Part shown: in pieces, positions 26,314-36,405 of the stretch | Numbering within the stretch: the first letter of the stretch is position 1 | Layout of the letters: the number at the start of each line of letters is the position of its first letter | NCBI RefSeq assembly: GCF_009208585.1 | Contig: NZ_WFLN01000011.1 | Coordinates: 1-64,000 of the forward strand | Direction of reading: 5' to 3' | Source of the DNA: Fluviispira multicolorata | GTDB taxonomy: Bacteria; Bdellovibrionota_B; Oligoflexia; Silvanigrellales; Silvanigrellaceae | DNA length: 64,000 bases | Notes under the pieces: generated by a model | Told to the model about the DNA's origin: nothing | Database searches by the model: none | What the model saw: only the letters and a program-made list of their open reading frames with translations | Position numbers and translations under genes: made by a program

Positions 26314-27224
26314 TGCTGTTTCCTGAATGCACACCTTCAGAAAAACGAAAAAATCTTCGTTCCGTATTAAAAACGGGCAAGCTTTTGCAGTTTCCTGGTT
26401 CGTGGTCTCCTCTTGTCAGTATGGCAATTGAAAAACAAGGTTTCGATGGAGTTTATATTTCTGGTTCAGTGCTTTCAAATGATTTGGGTTATCCAGATAT
26501 TGGTATGACAACATTAACGGAAGTTGGGCAAAGAGGAAGACAAATTTCCCGAACAACAAACCTTCCTACAATTATTGATATTGATACTGGTTTTGGTGAG
26601 CCGATGAATGCAACTCGCTCCGTTCAAGAAATGATAGAAATGGGACTTGCAGGGTGTCATATTGAAGATCAAATAAATCCAAAACGCTGTGGGCATTTGG
26701 ATGGAAAAGCAGTTGTGAGTCAAAAAGACATGGTTCATAAAGTAACAGCCGCGATCTTGGGTAAAAAACTTGATGAAAACTTTCTAATAATTGCTCGCAC
26801 AGATGCGCGTGCAGTAGAAGGTTTAGATAAAGCAATTGAACGCTCTAAGGCTTATATCGATGCGGGAGCTGAGTGCATTTTTATAGAAGCACTTGAAAAT
26901 GAAAAAGAGTTTGAAATATTCAGGAAGGCAATTTCAGTTCCCCTCCTTGTTAATATGACCGAATTTGGAAAATCAAAGTTGTTTACTTATGAGCAGCTTT
27001 CAAATCTTGGATATAATATTGTTATTTATCCTGTTACGACTTTCCGTTTAGCGATGAAAGCAACTGTGGATGGATTATTAGAAATAAAATCGAAGGGAAC
27101 GCAAGAAGGAATTTTAGATCAAATGCAGCATCGGAAAGATTTATATTCATTGTCACGTTATGAAGAATATAATTCATTTGATCAAAATATATTTAATTTT
27201 AAACATACTTTAAAAACTCCCTGA
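26313..27224 (+). CDS. prpB: 2-methylisocitrate lyase PrpB
   Basis: Cleaves 2-methylisocitrate to pyruvate and succinate. The isocitrate lyase/PEP mutase barrel carries the catalytic KRCGH motif (family KKCGH) and the metal site IDIDTGFGE. The IARTDARAVEG strand is also typical. At 303 aa it is normal. Translation is coupled to prpD through a 1-base overlap. The last 15 bases overlap the end of the glucosidase gene on the other strand. Confidence 0.93.
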   Translation: MLFPECTPSEKRKNLRSVLKTGKLLQFPGSWSPLVSMAIEKQGFDGVYISGSVLSNDLGYPDIGMTTLTEVGQRGRQISRTTNLPTIIDIDTGFGEPMNATRSVQEMIEMGLAGCHIEDQINPKRCGHLDGKAVVSQKDMVHKVTAAILGKKLDENFLIIARTDARAVEGLDKAIERSKAYIDAGAECIFIEALENEKEFEIFRKAISVPLLVNMTEFGKSKLFTYEQLSNLGYNIVIYPVTTFRLAMKATVDGLLEIKSKGTQEGILDQMQHRKDLYSLSRYEEYNSFDQNIFNFKHTLKTP

Positions 27225-30104
27225 AAAATTCCCTCCATATCCAGAATTTATTGTTTTCAAAATATTGTTTCTCCCTGCCTGCCATTCTATTACTTCATTG
27301 GTAAACTCTTTCTTTTTAATACACTTCCATTCGATTTCTTTGTTCTCTGTAGAGAAATCGGCAATGTATTTTGACCAAGTTGGGTATTCATTTGGTTCCA
27401 ATTTTATTGCTTTTGTTGTGTTCCAATTACCAATTTCATTACTGTTCCCAACAATATAAATAGATTCGCCAAAGTTTGTTATTCCATTTAGACAAGTAAA
27501 TGTGTAATGTGCGTTTTTACTTTGCTTTGCTTGTAAATTAAATTCATAAACGTAAGAACTGCGCACATTTAGTTTACTTGTTTTCGCAATAGCTAAATTT
27601 TTACTTGGAGTATCCCAACAATTTTCATTTACGAGATCAGTGCATTTTTCAAGTAGAACTCCGTTGAGAGCGACATAACTTACGATTTCATTTGGGATAG
27701 CCATTTTAATTACGTGCTTTCTTGATTCTTGTATACCTGAAAATTTTCCTATGGTTGGAGATATTGTAAGAATTGCAGTGTTATTTTTCCTAACTTGAGT
27801 CATTTCAGTTTCAGAATAATTTTTTTCTTTGTATTTTAATGATCGTCCATCATCTTCATAAAGTGTAAAATTAGTCATTTTTTCACTTGGTACCACTGCA
27901 ATAATTAAATCATATATTTTTGTTCCATCAGTGCGGAGTCCTTGTATATCCATTGTTTTGTCATCAATAAATGCTTGTGGAATTATGGCGCCGCCAAGAA
28001 TAAAAAGTGGTATTTTATATTTACCATTTAAATATGCTGGAAAATCAATATATTTTTTTCCTGTATCCGTAATTTCATCAAGCGTGTGATAATTAAGCCA
28101 GCGCCCTTCAGGTAAGTAAATATTTTTACGAATAGGATCATTATATTGAAACATTGTACTACCAAGCAAAAACTTTCCAATCATTTTTTCGCTACTTATT
28201 TTTCTTACATTTTTATCAGACTGAAATAAAGTTACTAAAGGGGGTGTTACGGCTTCTCCAAATAAATGTGCTCTGAAAAAGAGTGAATAATAATATGGAG
28301 CAAGGGTATATCGCTGCCTCAAATTCTCCCTATTCGAAGAAATGTCACCAATTAAGGAAGGAGCAGTTTCAGATTGATTTGTTTCACCAACGACGGTATG
28401 TGGACGTACTGGAAAATCGAAAACCGAGGCATTGGCAAACCATAACGTATATAGTTTTTCGATATTGCTACCATCAAAAGTATTTCTGTGAAATCCACCT
28501 GTATCAGCTGAGTAAAAATCAATCCCACTTAAAGAAACATTCATTTGATTATTTATATGAGCTTTAAGTGCACCTAAATTAGCACCAATATCACCTGACC
28601 ACATGCCTGCTCCCATGCGTTGCATGCCGGGTGAACCTGCACGACTTATGTAAAATGGGCGATCACTAAAGTTTGGATTCTGCCTATTTGTAAAATAACC
28701 TTTATCTAAACTTTCAATCCATTTTAGTGCATAAAGATTTGCATTATCAGCATGTCTATTTTTTAACTCTCCATTCTCAACATAGCCTGAATAATATGCA
28801 TTAGGGTCATACATCTCAGGTTCATTTAAATCTAACCAAAAGTTTGATAATCCCGAATTAACAAGTGGAACTTGCTTTTTTTGAAACCAGTAAGCAGATG
28901 CTTTTGCATTGCTCCAGTCGATCATTCCACCGCTTCCCCACCAAGTGTCTTTAAAGTAACTAGGATCACATCCCGTAGCGTTTTTTCTGACAAGGTAACA
29001 GCGTGACAATAAATCTTGATAATCACCAATATTAGAGTTTGGAGTTTTTGCCGATTCAGAAATATAGGATTCTTGGATAGGAATAAATTCAATGCCATTC
29101 TCTTTGAACTTTTTTATATTTTCTATTGGATTTGGAAAATTATTTTCATCAAATGATAAACTACCCATTCCTTTAGTACCGCCAAACCAATAAAGGTCTA
29201 GGGCAAAACCATCGATAGGAAACTTATTATTTCTAAGACTTGATAATTTAGAATTAACTTCATTCCAGTTTTTATAGCCATATTCGCTGACCCAAAGTCC
29301 GAGCATTTTTTTTGGTGGCAGAGTCGGGTTGCCAATTAATGACATGTATTTTTGTCTGAGTTGTTCTAAATTATCCCCAGCAATTAAGAAGTAGCGGATT
29401 TTTTTATCAGACACTTTAACATTCCAAGCATTTGAGTTTGTAAAATCCCAGCCCATTTTATATGTACTGTCTATAAAAATTGCATAATTTTGTTTTTCTT
29501 CACCAAGTGCATAAAGAATCGGAAATTGAACTTTTGAGTTTGCACCCCCAGAAAAACCGACAAAGGCATTGCCAAATTCACCGGGTTCCCATTTGCGACC
29601 GACCCAGTCACCATCGGCTGAATTTGGATCATAAAAATATTGTCCAAGTCCATAGGCATTTTGATTTTGAGTTGAAATAATTTTAAGGGAATTATTATCT
29701 AAATTGTTAATTGGACAAATTTTTGCTAATTTATAATTTAATTTCTTATTGGTATAGGAGATGCAAAAAGTTTTTCTATCTATATTTACACCTATATTTG
29801 CAGTCTCAATTGTTGAAGCTGATTGCTTAAATTCTGTGGGACCACGAAATGATTGCTCTTGTACCATGGGTGACGTAAAGATAGGAAAGTTATATTGAGA
29901 ATTATTTAAATTATCGCCTGTTTCAATATGTATTATATCGTCACTCAGTGCCTCTAATAAAATATATTTTCCATTTTCAGAAAATTTTATGTTTGGAATT
30001 GAACTAGAATATTCTGTTTTTGCAAAAACATGTGAATGATATAAATTTGTAACAATCAAACAAAGACTTGAAGTGATAAAATTTGAATATTTTAAATGAT
30101 ACAT
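27210..30104 (-). CDS. Secreted GH31 alpha-glucosidase with C-terminal CBM20
   Basis: Hydrolyses alpha-glucosidic bonds in starch or maltodextrins outside the cell. An N-terminal signal peptide ends near SHVFAK. A GH31 barrel follows with the nucleophile in FWLDLNEPE (about 424-430) and the downstream DTGGFHRNTFDG region holding the probable acid/base. The last 100 residues (YTFTCLNGITNFGESIYIVG, IGNWNTTKAIKL) are a CBM20 starch-binding domain. 964 aa. AAAGG lies upstream of the ATG. No maltodextrin uptake genes are adjacent, so it looks like a stand-alone secreted enzyme. Confidence 0.88.
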   Translation of the reverse strand: MYHLKYSNFITSSLCLIVTNLYHSHVFAKTEYSSSIPNIKFSENGKYILLEALSDDIIHIETGDNLNNSQYNFPIFTSPMVQEQSFRGPTEFKQSASTIETANIGVNIDRKTFCISYTNKKLNYKLAKICPINNLDNNSLKIISTQNQNAYGLGQYFYDPNSADGDWVGRKWEPGEFGNAFVGFSGGANSKVQFPILYALGEEKQNYAIFIDSTYKMGWDFTNSNAWNVKVSDKKIRYFLIAGDNLEQLRQKYMSLIGNPTLPPKKMLGLWVSEYGYKNWNEVNSKLSSLRNNKFPIDGFALDLYWFGGTKGMGSLSFDENNFPNPIENIKKFKENGIEFIPIQESYISESAKTPNSNIGDYQDLLSRCYLVRKNATGCDPSYFKDTWWGSGGMIDWSNAKASAYWFQKKQVPLVNSGLSNFWLDLNEPEMYDPNAYYSGYVENGELKNRHADNANLYALKWIESLDKGYFTNRQNPNFSDRPFYISRAGSPGMQRMGAGMWSGDIGANLGALKAHINNQMNVSLSGIDFYSADTGGFHRNTFDGSNIEKLYTLWFANASVFDFPVRPHTVVGETNQSETAPSLIGDISSNRENLRQRYTLAPYYYSLFFRAHLFGEAVTPPLVTLFQSDKNVRKISSEKMIGKFLLGSTMFQYNDPIRKNIYLPEGRWLNYHTLDEITDTGKKYIDFPAYLNGKYKIPLFILGGAIIPQAFIDDKTMDIQGLRTDGTKIYDLIIAVVPSEKMTNFTLYEDDGRSLKYKEKNYSETEMTQVRKNNTAILTISPTIGKFSGIQESRKHVIKMAIPNEIVSYVALNGVLLEKCTDLVNENCWDTPSKNLAIAKTSKLNVRSSYVYEFNLQAKQSKNAHYTFTCLNGITNFGESIYIVGNSNEIGNWNTTKAIKLEPNEYPTWSKYIADFSTENKEIEWKCIKKKEFTNEVIEWQAGRNNILKTINSGYGGNFSGSF

Positions 30105-30246
30105 ACTTACCTTTCGTTGTGTTGAACGATTTAAATTGCATGAGCATAAGAGTCAAAATATTTATTTACATCAAGTTTATGATTATTAAAACATTTAAAA
30201 TGTTTTATTATTTTAAATGTTTTAATTTTTCAAATAAAATAGCAAT

Positions 30247-30690
30247 TTAAAATCCACATCCGTTTTTAGCACTATTTGGATATTTAATGAGAAGTGGCTG
30301 AAGAGTCGCTAAGATTTTTTTGTTATCAATGTTTTCATTTTTTAGGTAACTGTCGGGTAAATAATGCATTAAAAATGCATTCATAGCAAAGTTAGTTAGG
30401 CTGTTTTCAAAAATATAACTGTGACGATATTTTTCAATTTCATTTAATTTTTTTTAATGCACTTAAATTTGAAAATGGTGTTGTTTTTAAATCATATCCT
30501 AATTCTTTTAGTTTATCTGAAAGAGGCTTATCAGTAAAATTAACTTGTTAAATTATTAAATAAACATAAAGACTTAAACTGGTATTTGCATTTATTTTAG
30601 AAATAAAACATATGCTCGGGGCTTTAGCTGAATTTTTACTTAAAAAATTAATTTTTAATCTTCTGGAATTTCTGTTTCTTTAAAGTGCAG
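30247..30690 (-). pseudogene. Broken gene with stops and a frameshift
   Basis: A minus-strand frame can be followed from about 30690 to a stop at 30247. It reads ...SAKAPSICFISKINANTSLS... then hits a stop, resumes as NFTDKPLSDKLKELGYDLKT, shifts frame at an A-run near 30450, and continues as EIEKYRHSYIFENSLTNFAM to a C-terminal NSAKNGCGF. Two in-frame stops and one frameshift make it non-functional. I do not recognise the family. The rest of 30105-30797 is AT-rich spacer. Confidence 0.6.
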
Positions 30691-30797
30691 TATATTTAAT
30701 GTGAAAAAAATAAAATAATATCTAAAATATAACTTGCAATTTAAAAATATTTAATTTAAAGAACTATTAAATTCAATATAATAGATAGGAGTAAAGT

Positions 30798-31238
30798 ATG
30801 TATAAAAAAATGTTGCTTGCTTGTTCACTGTTTTGTTCTATTAATGCTTTTGCAGCAAACGAAAGCCCAATTCTGACAAAAAAATCATATTCAGGATATG
30901 TAATGATGGGTTATAATACATCTAATGAATGTGAAGTTTATAATAACAAAGTTTTAATAAATGTAAGAGCAGGTGAAGGTCAAGTTAAACAAGTAAAAGA
31001 AATTGCTCTTTCTGGTAATATCAAAGGAATGATCGAAGATGCAAGCAGAGGGCCGCTTAGAAATTCTATTGCTCCAGTTGATGCATCTTCCACTATGTAC
31101 TCTGCAATTAGAATCAATACAAATGGAAGTACAGAAACAGTAAATCTTGGGCATCTTGTTGCGAATACTTGGCAAACTGAAAATCAATCAGTAGGATCTT
31201 TTGGTTTACGCAATTTATTAGATAAGCTTTGTAATTAA
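30798..31238 (+). CDS. Small secreted protein of unknown function
   Basis: 146 aa with a clear signal peptide (MYKKMLLACSLFCSINAFA, cut before ANES). The mature part has two cysteines, one in NECEVYN and one at the very C-terminus (KLCN), that could form a disulphide. AGGAG lies upstream of the ATG, and a strong terminator follows. No family is recognised. It is a single-gene unit. Confidence 0.75.
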   Translation: MYKKMLLACSLFCSINAFAANESPILTKKSYSGYVMMGYNTSNECEVYNNKVLINVRAGEGQVKQVKEIALSGNIKGMIEDASRGPLRNSIAPVDASSTMYSAIRINTNGSTETVNLGHLVANTWQTENQSVGSFGLRNLLDKLCN

Positions 31239-31283
31239 TCGAGTTAAAATTGTATAACTTATTAGATTTTATCTTTTTAAATT

Positions 31284-31337
31284 AAAATAGGGTGATACTA
31301 AAAAAAATCCTTCTTTTTAAATATTACCCTATTTTTT
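31284..31337. terminator. Bidirectional terminator
   Basis: AAAATAGGGT (31284-31293) pairs with ACCCTATTTT (31326-31335), extended inside by ATA/TAT, with A-rich and T-rich flanks on both sides. It serves the small secreted gene and the convergent peptidase gene, whose stop codon lies in the right arm. Confidence 0.75.
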
Positions 31338-33051
31338 CGATTTCTTTTTCGATTTCTTCACACAAATTTTTAATCATGCTTTCACTAAAATCAAATTGCA
31401 GATCAGAAGCTGTAAATAAATTTTGCAGAGAACATTGGGCACCTAAACTTATTCCTGCAATGTAATTATTAACTGCTTGTGCATAGTTTTCTCTACTTTT
31501 TTTCCACAATTGTAAGGCGCCAACCTGAGCAATTCCATAATCGATATAATAAAATGGAGAAGTGAAAACATGTGGTCTGCTAATCCAGCCAAGTTCTTCA
31601 AATTCTTCACAACCACTCCAATCAACCTGTGGTCGGTATTTTTTAGAAATACTGAGCCATGCGTTGTTACGTTGTGTTGCGGTGAGTTTTTGTTTAGTTG
31701 AATAAATATTGTGCTGCCATTCATCCATCATAGACATAAAAGGCCAGAAGTGCAGCATATGGAAAAGTTGAAAAGTTAGGGCTTTTTGCGCATCTTTTTT
31801 ATCTTTCCACCATGCAGTGAAAAAGGGACTGGCTAAGAGTTCAAGACCAATGCTAGCCACTTCACAAAATTCAAAACCAGGATGTCTTAAAAGTACATTT
31901 TCAATATTTGAAACAGCATAACCATGCAGTGCATGGCCAAACTCATGAATAAATGTCATAGCATCTCGAAAATGGCCACTAAAATTTGCAAAAATAAATG
32001 GAACTTTACTCTCTTGAAAAGTAACACAAAAAGCGCCGGCCGCTTTATTTGCTCGAGGTGCAATATCAATTAAATTATTACTTTTCATTTCATGAAAAAG
32101 CTTTCCAAAGCTTGGATGAATTTTTGAAGTGATATTTTGCATACTCGCAATGAGCATGTTGAGATCGCCATTTACAGGTGATGTTTCAGGCATTAATTGA
32201 GGAAAAATAGAAATATCCCACGGTTTAATTGTTTCTGTATTTAATGACTTTTTTTGTCTTTTTGCAATTCTTTCAATAACGGGGATGGATTCTTTGAATA
32301 TAGAATCACGAAGTTCTTTGCATTCTCTCTCTCCATAATCAATGCGGCCTAATTCTGAAAACGCAACTTCGACATAATTTTTAGCCTGAACTGAGTCTGC
32401 TTGTTTTAGACGATTTTCTAAAAGGGCATCGAATATATCTTGATAAACATGTTCATTTTCTTTAACAAAATTCCAATATGAAAAAAAAGCAGATTTTCTA
32501 ATTTCAGGATTATTGTCATTTAATTTTCCAATAACAACTGATATTGGTAATGTTCTTTCTGCAAATTTGGTTTTAGCAGAGTTAACAAATTTTTTATATT
32601 CACGAATATGTTGATTCTCTTCAATCTGTAAAAGAGATATTTCTTGATTCGTATATTTTCTTCTAATTTTAAAATCTTTATATATTCTTTCATTGTCATA
32701 CGTATGCATGGAATGTCGCCAAGGAGACGACATATAAACGTCCATTAAGTCGCTACGTGCAATTAAAAGTTGAGAAAGAATATTTTCTTCGAATTCATTT
32801 AATTTTTCTTCAGCAAGTTTATTTGTTGTATTAAAATAAAGATCGAGCTCTAAAATGGTTTGCGCTTCAGAAATGGCGCAGGAAGCTTCATGAAAGAGTC
32901 CATACCATTCACGCGCGCTTTTAAAACTATTTGGCACTTCGCCTGAAAGCTTGGCAACTATTTCTTTGACATCGTTTTTATTAAGAGGATCAAAATTTTC
33001 TTTGATAAAAAATTTTTTAGTTTGATTTGGCAAAATATAGTAATGGGACAT
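31324..33051 (-). CDS. pepF: M3 family oligoendopeptidase (PepF-like)
   Basis: Zinc peptidase that degrades oligopeptides in the cytoplasm. The active site HEFGHALHGY (about 367-376) and the third ligand region EFCEVASIGLELLA are as in the M3B oligoendopeptidase F group. 575 aa, no signal peptide. GAAAGG lies upstream of the ATG. It diverges from the lipoprotein gene at 33173. Confidence 0.9.
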   Translation of the reverse strand: MSHYYILPNQTKKFFIKENFDPLNKNDVKEIVAKLSGEVPNSFKSAREWYGLFHEASCAISEAQTILELDLYFNTTNKLAEEKLNEFEENILSQLLIARSDLMDVYMSSPWRHSMHTYDNERIYKDFKIRRKYTNQEISLLQIEENQHIREYKKFVNSAKTKFAERTLPISVVIGKLNDNNPEIRKSAFFSYWNFVKENEHVYQDIFDALLENRLKQADSVQAKNYVEVAFSELGRIDYGERECKELRDSIFKESIPVIERIAKRQKKSLNTETIKPWDISIFPQLMPETSPVNGDLNMLIASMQNITSKIHPSFGKLFHEMKSNNLIDIAPRANKAAGAFCVTFQESKVPFIFANFSGHFRDAMTFIHEFGHALHGYAVSNIENVLLRHPGFEFCEVASIGLELLASPFFTAWWKDKKDAQKALTFQLFHMLHFWPFMSMMDEWQHNIYSTKQKLTATQRNNAWLSISKKYRPQVDWSGCEEFEELGWISRPHVFTSPFYYIDYGIAQVGALQLWKKSRENYAQAVNNYIAGISLGAQCSLQNLFTASDLQFDFSESMIKNLCEEIEKEIEKIG

Positions 33052-33172
33052 GTTTACCTTTCTTCAGGAAAATTAGTCAGAGAATTGGCGCGTTGCGTGT
33101 GTGACATCTCTTTCTAAAATTAAGTGCTTAGCCTTCCTTTCCGATATTTTGCTTAGTTGGAGAGGGGTATAA

Positions 33173-33553
33173 ATGGGACGTTGGAAATGGAAAAATACAT
33201 ATAAATATAATTTAAATATATTGGTATTATTTGCCATCATTTCTTTGTTCTTATCTGCTTGTAATACGGCTCCTACTGTTGTGCGTGGGCCTCCCCCACA
33301 ACCTGTAAACTTACCTTTTTTGCGGTTAGAGCAAGCTGGGGAATGCTACTATATTGATGATTTCCTGCCAACTCCTGATTCTTTGGTTAATGGAAAAACT
33401 TCAAATTTATATTTGCGATATTACACATATTGGAATGCTCGCTACAAATATTGGTCTGAAGTTGGAATAATGTTGGCTTTTTACAGTCGAGATATGAGAT
33501 GTTGGGCATTATTTGAAGAATATGCACTGCCTCGAATTGATGACATTAAATAA
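33173..33553 (+). CDS. Lipoprotein of unknown function
   Basis: 126 aa. A basic start, a hydrophobic segment and the lipobox LSAC (Cys near 30) mark a lipoprotein. The mature part is Pro-rich (GPPPQPVNLPF), then aromatic-rich (YLRYYTYWNARYKYW). TTGGAGAGGGG precedes the ATG. No family is recognised; it lies 62 bases before the REC-CheX gene and may be transcribed with it. Confidence 0.75.
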   Translation: MGRWKWKNTYKYNLNILVLFAIISLFLSACNTAPTVVRGPPPQPVNLPFLRLEQAGECYYIDDFLPTPDSLVNGKTSNLYLRYYTYWNARYKYWSEVGIMLAFYSRDMRCWALFEEYALPRIDDIK

Positions 33554-33615
33554 GTAAGAAATAAATTTTGGAGGCTTTTTATTTTTGTCTTTAAATATTC
33601 TATCTGGAAAATGGT

Positions 33616-34551
33616 ATGGCTAAATTATTTATTGCTGAATCATCAAAAAGATCAATAGAGAATTTAGAGCATTTTTTAAAAGCAGATGGGCATGATCCTT
33701 TTTTTTGGGATCATTCTGAGCCTTTAGAAAAAATAATTTCAGAAAATAAATTTGATTTATCGATAATCGATTTAAATTATAAAGATATGCCAAGCTCTGA
33801 AATAATTAATTTAATCTTAAATAATCCTGATTTTTCAAATTCTCAAATTATTGTTACTACTTCAAGTCCTAATAAGGATGCATTGAGTAAATACAGTTCG
33901 CTTGGGGTTAATTTTATTTTTGTAAAACCTTATCGATATAAGCTTTTATCCGATAAAATTAAATATATCATGAATCCAATTCGAGGAGATCATGGGGCAT
34001 TTGAGCCCGATATTCTAAAAATATTTTTGGAATCAACAATTCATATCTTTGAATCTATTTCTGGCATTTCTGTTGAAGCTTCAAAACCATTTTTAAAATC
34101 TGGCAATAAAAGTTTAAGTGAAGTGAGTGCAGTTATTGGCCTTTCCAGTCCACAGGTAAAAGGTTCACTTTCGATAAATGTGACAAAGGATATTCTAACG
34201 CGTTGCTTATTAAAAATACTTGGGGCTGACATGAGTGCCAGTAAGGCAGATGATGCAGCTGTTAACGATATGTGTGGAGAGCTTTGTAATCAGATTATGG
34301 GGCGTGCAAAGCAACAGTTTTTAAAGAAGAAAAGCATGAGTTTTGAAATAAGTGTGCCTACCGTTCTATCAGACCCGAATCATATTTTAGACTATAAAAG
34401 CCCTTCTCCAGTTCTTGTCATTCCGTTTAAAATTGAAAAAATTGAAGCGATATTTGTTGAGTTTTGTCTTGAACTCAATGATACTTACGAACCCGTTGCG
34501 CCTGACAAACTTCAAGTTGTTGTTGAAGAAGGTGAGCTTGTTCTTTTTTAA
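33616..34551 (+). CDS. Receiver domain fused to a CheX-like phosphatase domain
   Basis: CheX/CheC proteins remove phosphate from CheY-P. Residues 1-118 form a receiver domain with phosphoacceptor Asp in SIIDLNYKD, switch Thr in IVTTSS and Lys in FVKPY, though the usual acidic pair is reduced to one Glu (LFIAESS). Residues about 130-300 match CheX, with the ExxN active-site pattern in MCGELCNQIMGRAK. 311 aa. It is likely a self-contained signal sink or a CheX tuned by phosphorylation (inference). Confidence 0.8.
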   Translation: MAKLFIAESSKRSIENLEHFLKADGHDPFFWDHSEPLEKIISENKFDLSIIDLNYKDMPSSEIINLILNNPDFSNSQIIVTTSSPNKDALSKYSSLGVNFIFVKPYRYKLLSDKIKYIMNPIRGDHGAFEPDILKIFLESTIHIFESISGISVEASKPFLKSGNKSLSEVSAVIGLSSPQVKGSLSINVTKDILTRCLLKILGADMSASKADDAAVNDMCGELCNQIMGRAKQQFLKKKSMSFEISVPTVLSDPNHILDYKSPSPVLVIPFKIEKIEAIFVEFCLELNDTYEPVAPDKLQVVVEEGELVLF

Positions 34552-34575
34552 GTTTTCATCCCATAGGAAAAATCA

Positions 34576-35538
34576 ATGGATTCCATGTTTAAAAATCGGC
34601 TCGAAAAAAATTTTAATTCTCATAAAAAATGGGCAAAACGAGAGAATGTAACGGCATTTAGAATTTACGATAAAGATATTCCTGAATATTCATATTCAAT
34701 TGATTATTATGATGGTTCTATTGTTGTTTATGAATACGAAAGAGGAAAAGCTTCTCTCAGGTATACAGAAGAGTATATGAAAGCAGATAAAGAGCAACTT
34801 GAAGAGGTTATTTTAGCAATAAAAACTTTATTTGAAATTGACGAAAGCAAAATATTTTTAAAACTCAGAAAAAGACAAAAAGGTCTTTTTCAATATGAAA
34901 GGCAAGATGAAAAAGAAGTCATAAAAATAGTCAGTGAAGGAGATATGAAGTTTAAAGTTAACTTATCTGATTATCTTGATAGTGGATTATTTTTAGATCA
35001 TAGAAAGACAAGACAAATTGTAAAGAAAAATGCAACTGAAAAAAAAGTATTAAATTTATTTGCTTATACAGGTTCTGTGAGTATAGCTGCAGCTCTTGGC
35101 AATGCTGAATATATTACCACCGTAGATATGAGTAACACTTATTTAAAATGGGCTGAAGAAAATTTTAATCTCAATAAAATACCTGTTTCTCGTCATGAAT
35201 TTATTCGTGCAGATATTATGAGTTGGTTGCCAACAGTTTCATATAGGTCAAAAAAGTATGATTTTATTTTTTTAGATCCTCCTTCCTTTTCAAACTCAAA
35301 AAAAATGCATGAAAGTTTCGATGTGCAGAAAGATTATATTTTCTTATTAAATCAGTGTGAAAAACTTTTAAATTCTAAGGGAAAAATATTGTTTTCTTGT
35401 AATTTACGTTCATTTAAGATAGATAAAAATATTTTTACTGATAAATTTGATATAGAAGATTTAACTAAAAAAACAATTCCAAAAGATTTTCGCAATGAAA
35501 GAATACATCATGCTTGGATGTTAACTAAGAAAATATAA
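34576..35538 (+). CDS. rlmK: RlmK-like 23S rRNA methyltransferase
   Basis: Class I S-adenosylmethionine methyltransferase resembling the C-terminal half of E. coli RlmKL, which makes m7G2069 in 23S rRNA. The SAM motif VLNLFAYTGSVSIAA, TTVDMS and the catalytic FLDPPSFSNSKKM are visible, and the N-terminal part WAKRENVTAFRIYDKDIPEY is the RlmK-type lead-in. 320 aa. AGGAAAAA precedes the ATG. Converges with the matrixin gene, 1 base between stops. Confidence 0.82.
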   Translation: MDSMFKNRLEKNFNSHKKWAKRENVTAFRIYDKDIPEYSYSIDYYDGSIVVYEYERGKASLRYTEEYMKADKEQLEEVILAIKTLFEIDESKIFLKLRKRQKGLFQYERQDEKEVIKIVSEGDMKFKVNLSDYLDSGLFLDHRKTRQIVKKNATEKKVLNLFAYTGSVSIAAALGNAEYITTVDMSNTYLKWAEENFNLNKIPVSRHEFIRADIMSWLPTVSYRSKKYDFIFLDPPSFSNSKKMHESFDVQKDYIFLLNQCEKLLNSKGKILFSCNLRSFKIDKNIFTDKFDIEDLTKKTIPKDFRNERIHHAWMLTKKI

Positions 35539-35539
35539 T

Positions 35540-36334
35540 TTATTTTTGAATACAAGTTGTCTGCGGGGGGCTTCCTCCAAAGTAAATTGTGCGAATTCTT
35601 ATTATGTCATTTTCAGATAAACAACGGACAGTGCTTGGATTGTCAGGAGAATCCGCACCTGTATTAATAAATGGATACATAACACTGCTGCTTTCTGAAA
35701 TGACATGCCCTAAACCTAAGAAATGTCCAAGCTCATGGAGTGCAACGCTTTCCATGTCAGCAAGTATGTGATTTGCAACTTCTGGATCTGTTTTTGTGTC
35801 GCCAAAAATATATTGATCTCTATTAAAACGAATATCAGCAGACTGAATTTTTTGGTTGTTAGAGTTAAAAATTGTGGAGGCAAGAATCATATTGCTTTTA
35901 CCAGTATTTTTTATCCATCCGCCAAAGTTTCCTTGCATTTTATCGTAGTACAAACCTTGAATCATATCATTTAAAGGCGAATAAAGATTTGCAAAGTCGT
36001 TTCCAGTTTTTGTATCATAGCCAGCTCTAAGAGTTAATATTTTTCGACCTATTGCATTGTTCCAAGTATTGATAGCTTTTTGAATTTGACTTATTAAGAA
36101 TTCATTTTCTTGGTTTATTTGCACACTTAAATCTATAGTAATTGGATAATTATAATTTGTTCCCCATCCCTCTGATAATGCGATGGGTTGATTATCTGAA
36201 AAGGAATCATCATGTCGAACATAATTTGACTGTAATCCACAGCTAATAGGGGAAATAAAAATAATAAAACTAATAATGTATTTTTTACGTGAATAAAAAA
36301 ATCTAAAAGGAAAATAAATACATTTAAGAAACAT
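35540..36334 (-). CDS. Matrixin-family zinc metalloprotease, lipoprotein
   Basis: Secreted or surface protease. HELGHFLGLGH in the second half is the HExxHxxGxxH zinc site, followed by a VMYPF Met-turn, as in M10A matrixins. The N-terminus has a hydrophobic segment ending in PISC, a lipobox. 264 aa, no hemopexin domain. Start has GAGG seven bases upstream. It has no propeptide cysteine switch that I can see. Confidence 0.85.
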   Translation of the reverse strand: MFLKCIYFPFRFFYSRKKYIISFIIFISPISCGLQSNYVRHDDSFSDNQPIALSEGWGTNYNYPITIDLSVQINQENEFLISQIQKAINTWNNAIGRKILTLRAGYDTKTGNDFANLYSPLNDMIQGLYYDKMQGNFGGWIKNTGKSNMILASTIFNSNNQKIQSADIRFNRDQYIFGDTKTDPEVANHILADMESVALHELGHFLGLGHVISESSSVMYPFINTGADSPDNPSTVRCLSENDIIRIRTIYFGGSPPQTTCIQK

Positions 36335-36405
36335 AGGGGCCTCTTCATCGATTTAAGTATTTATCGACAAAGAGACTGCAAAAATAACAGTGTCAAAAAT
36401 TTGTT

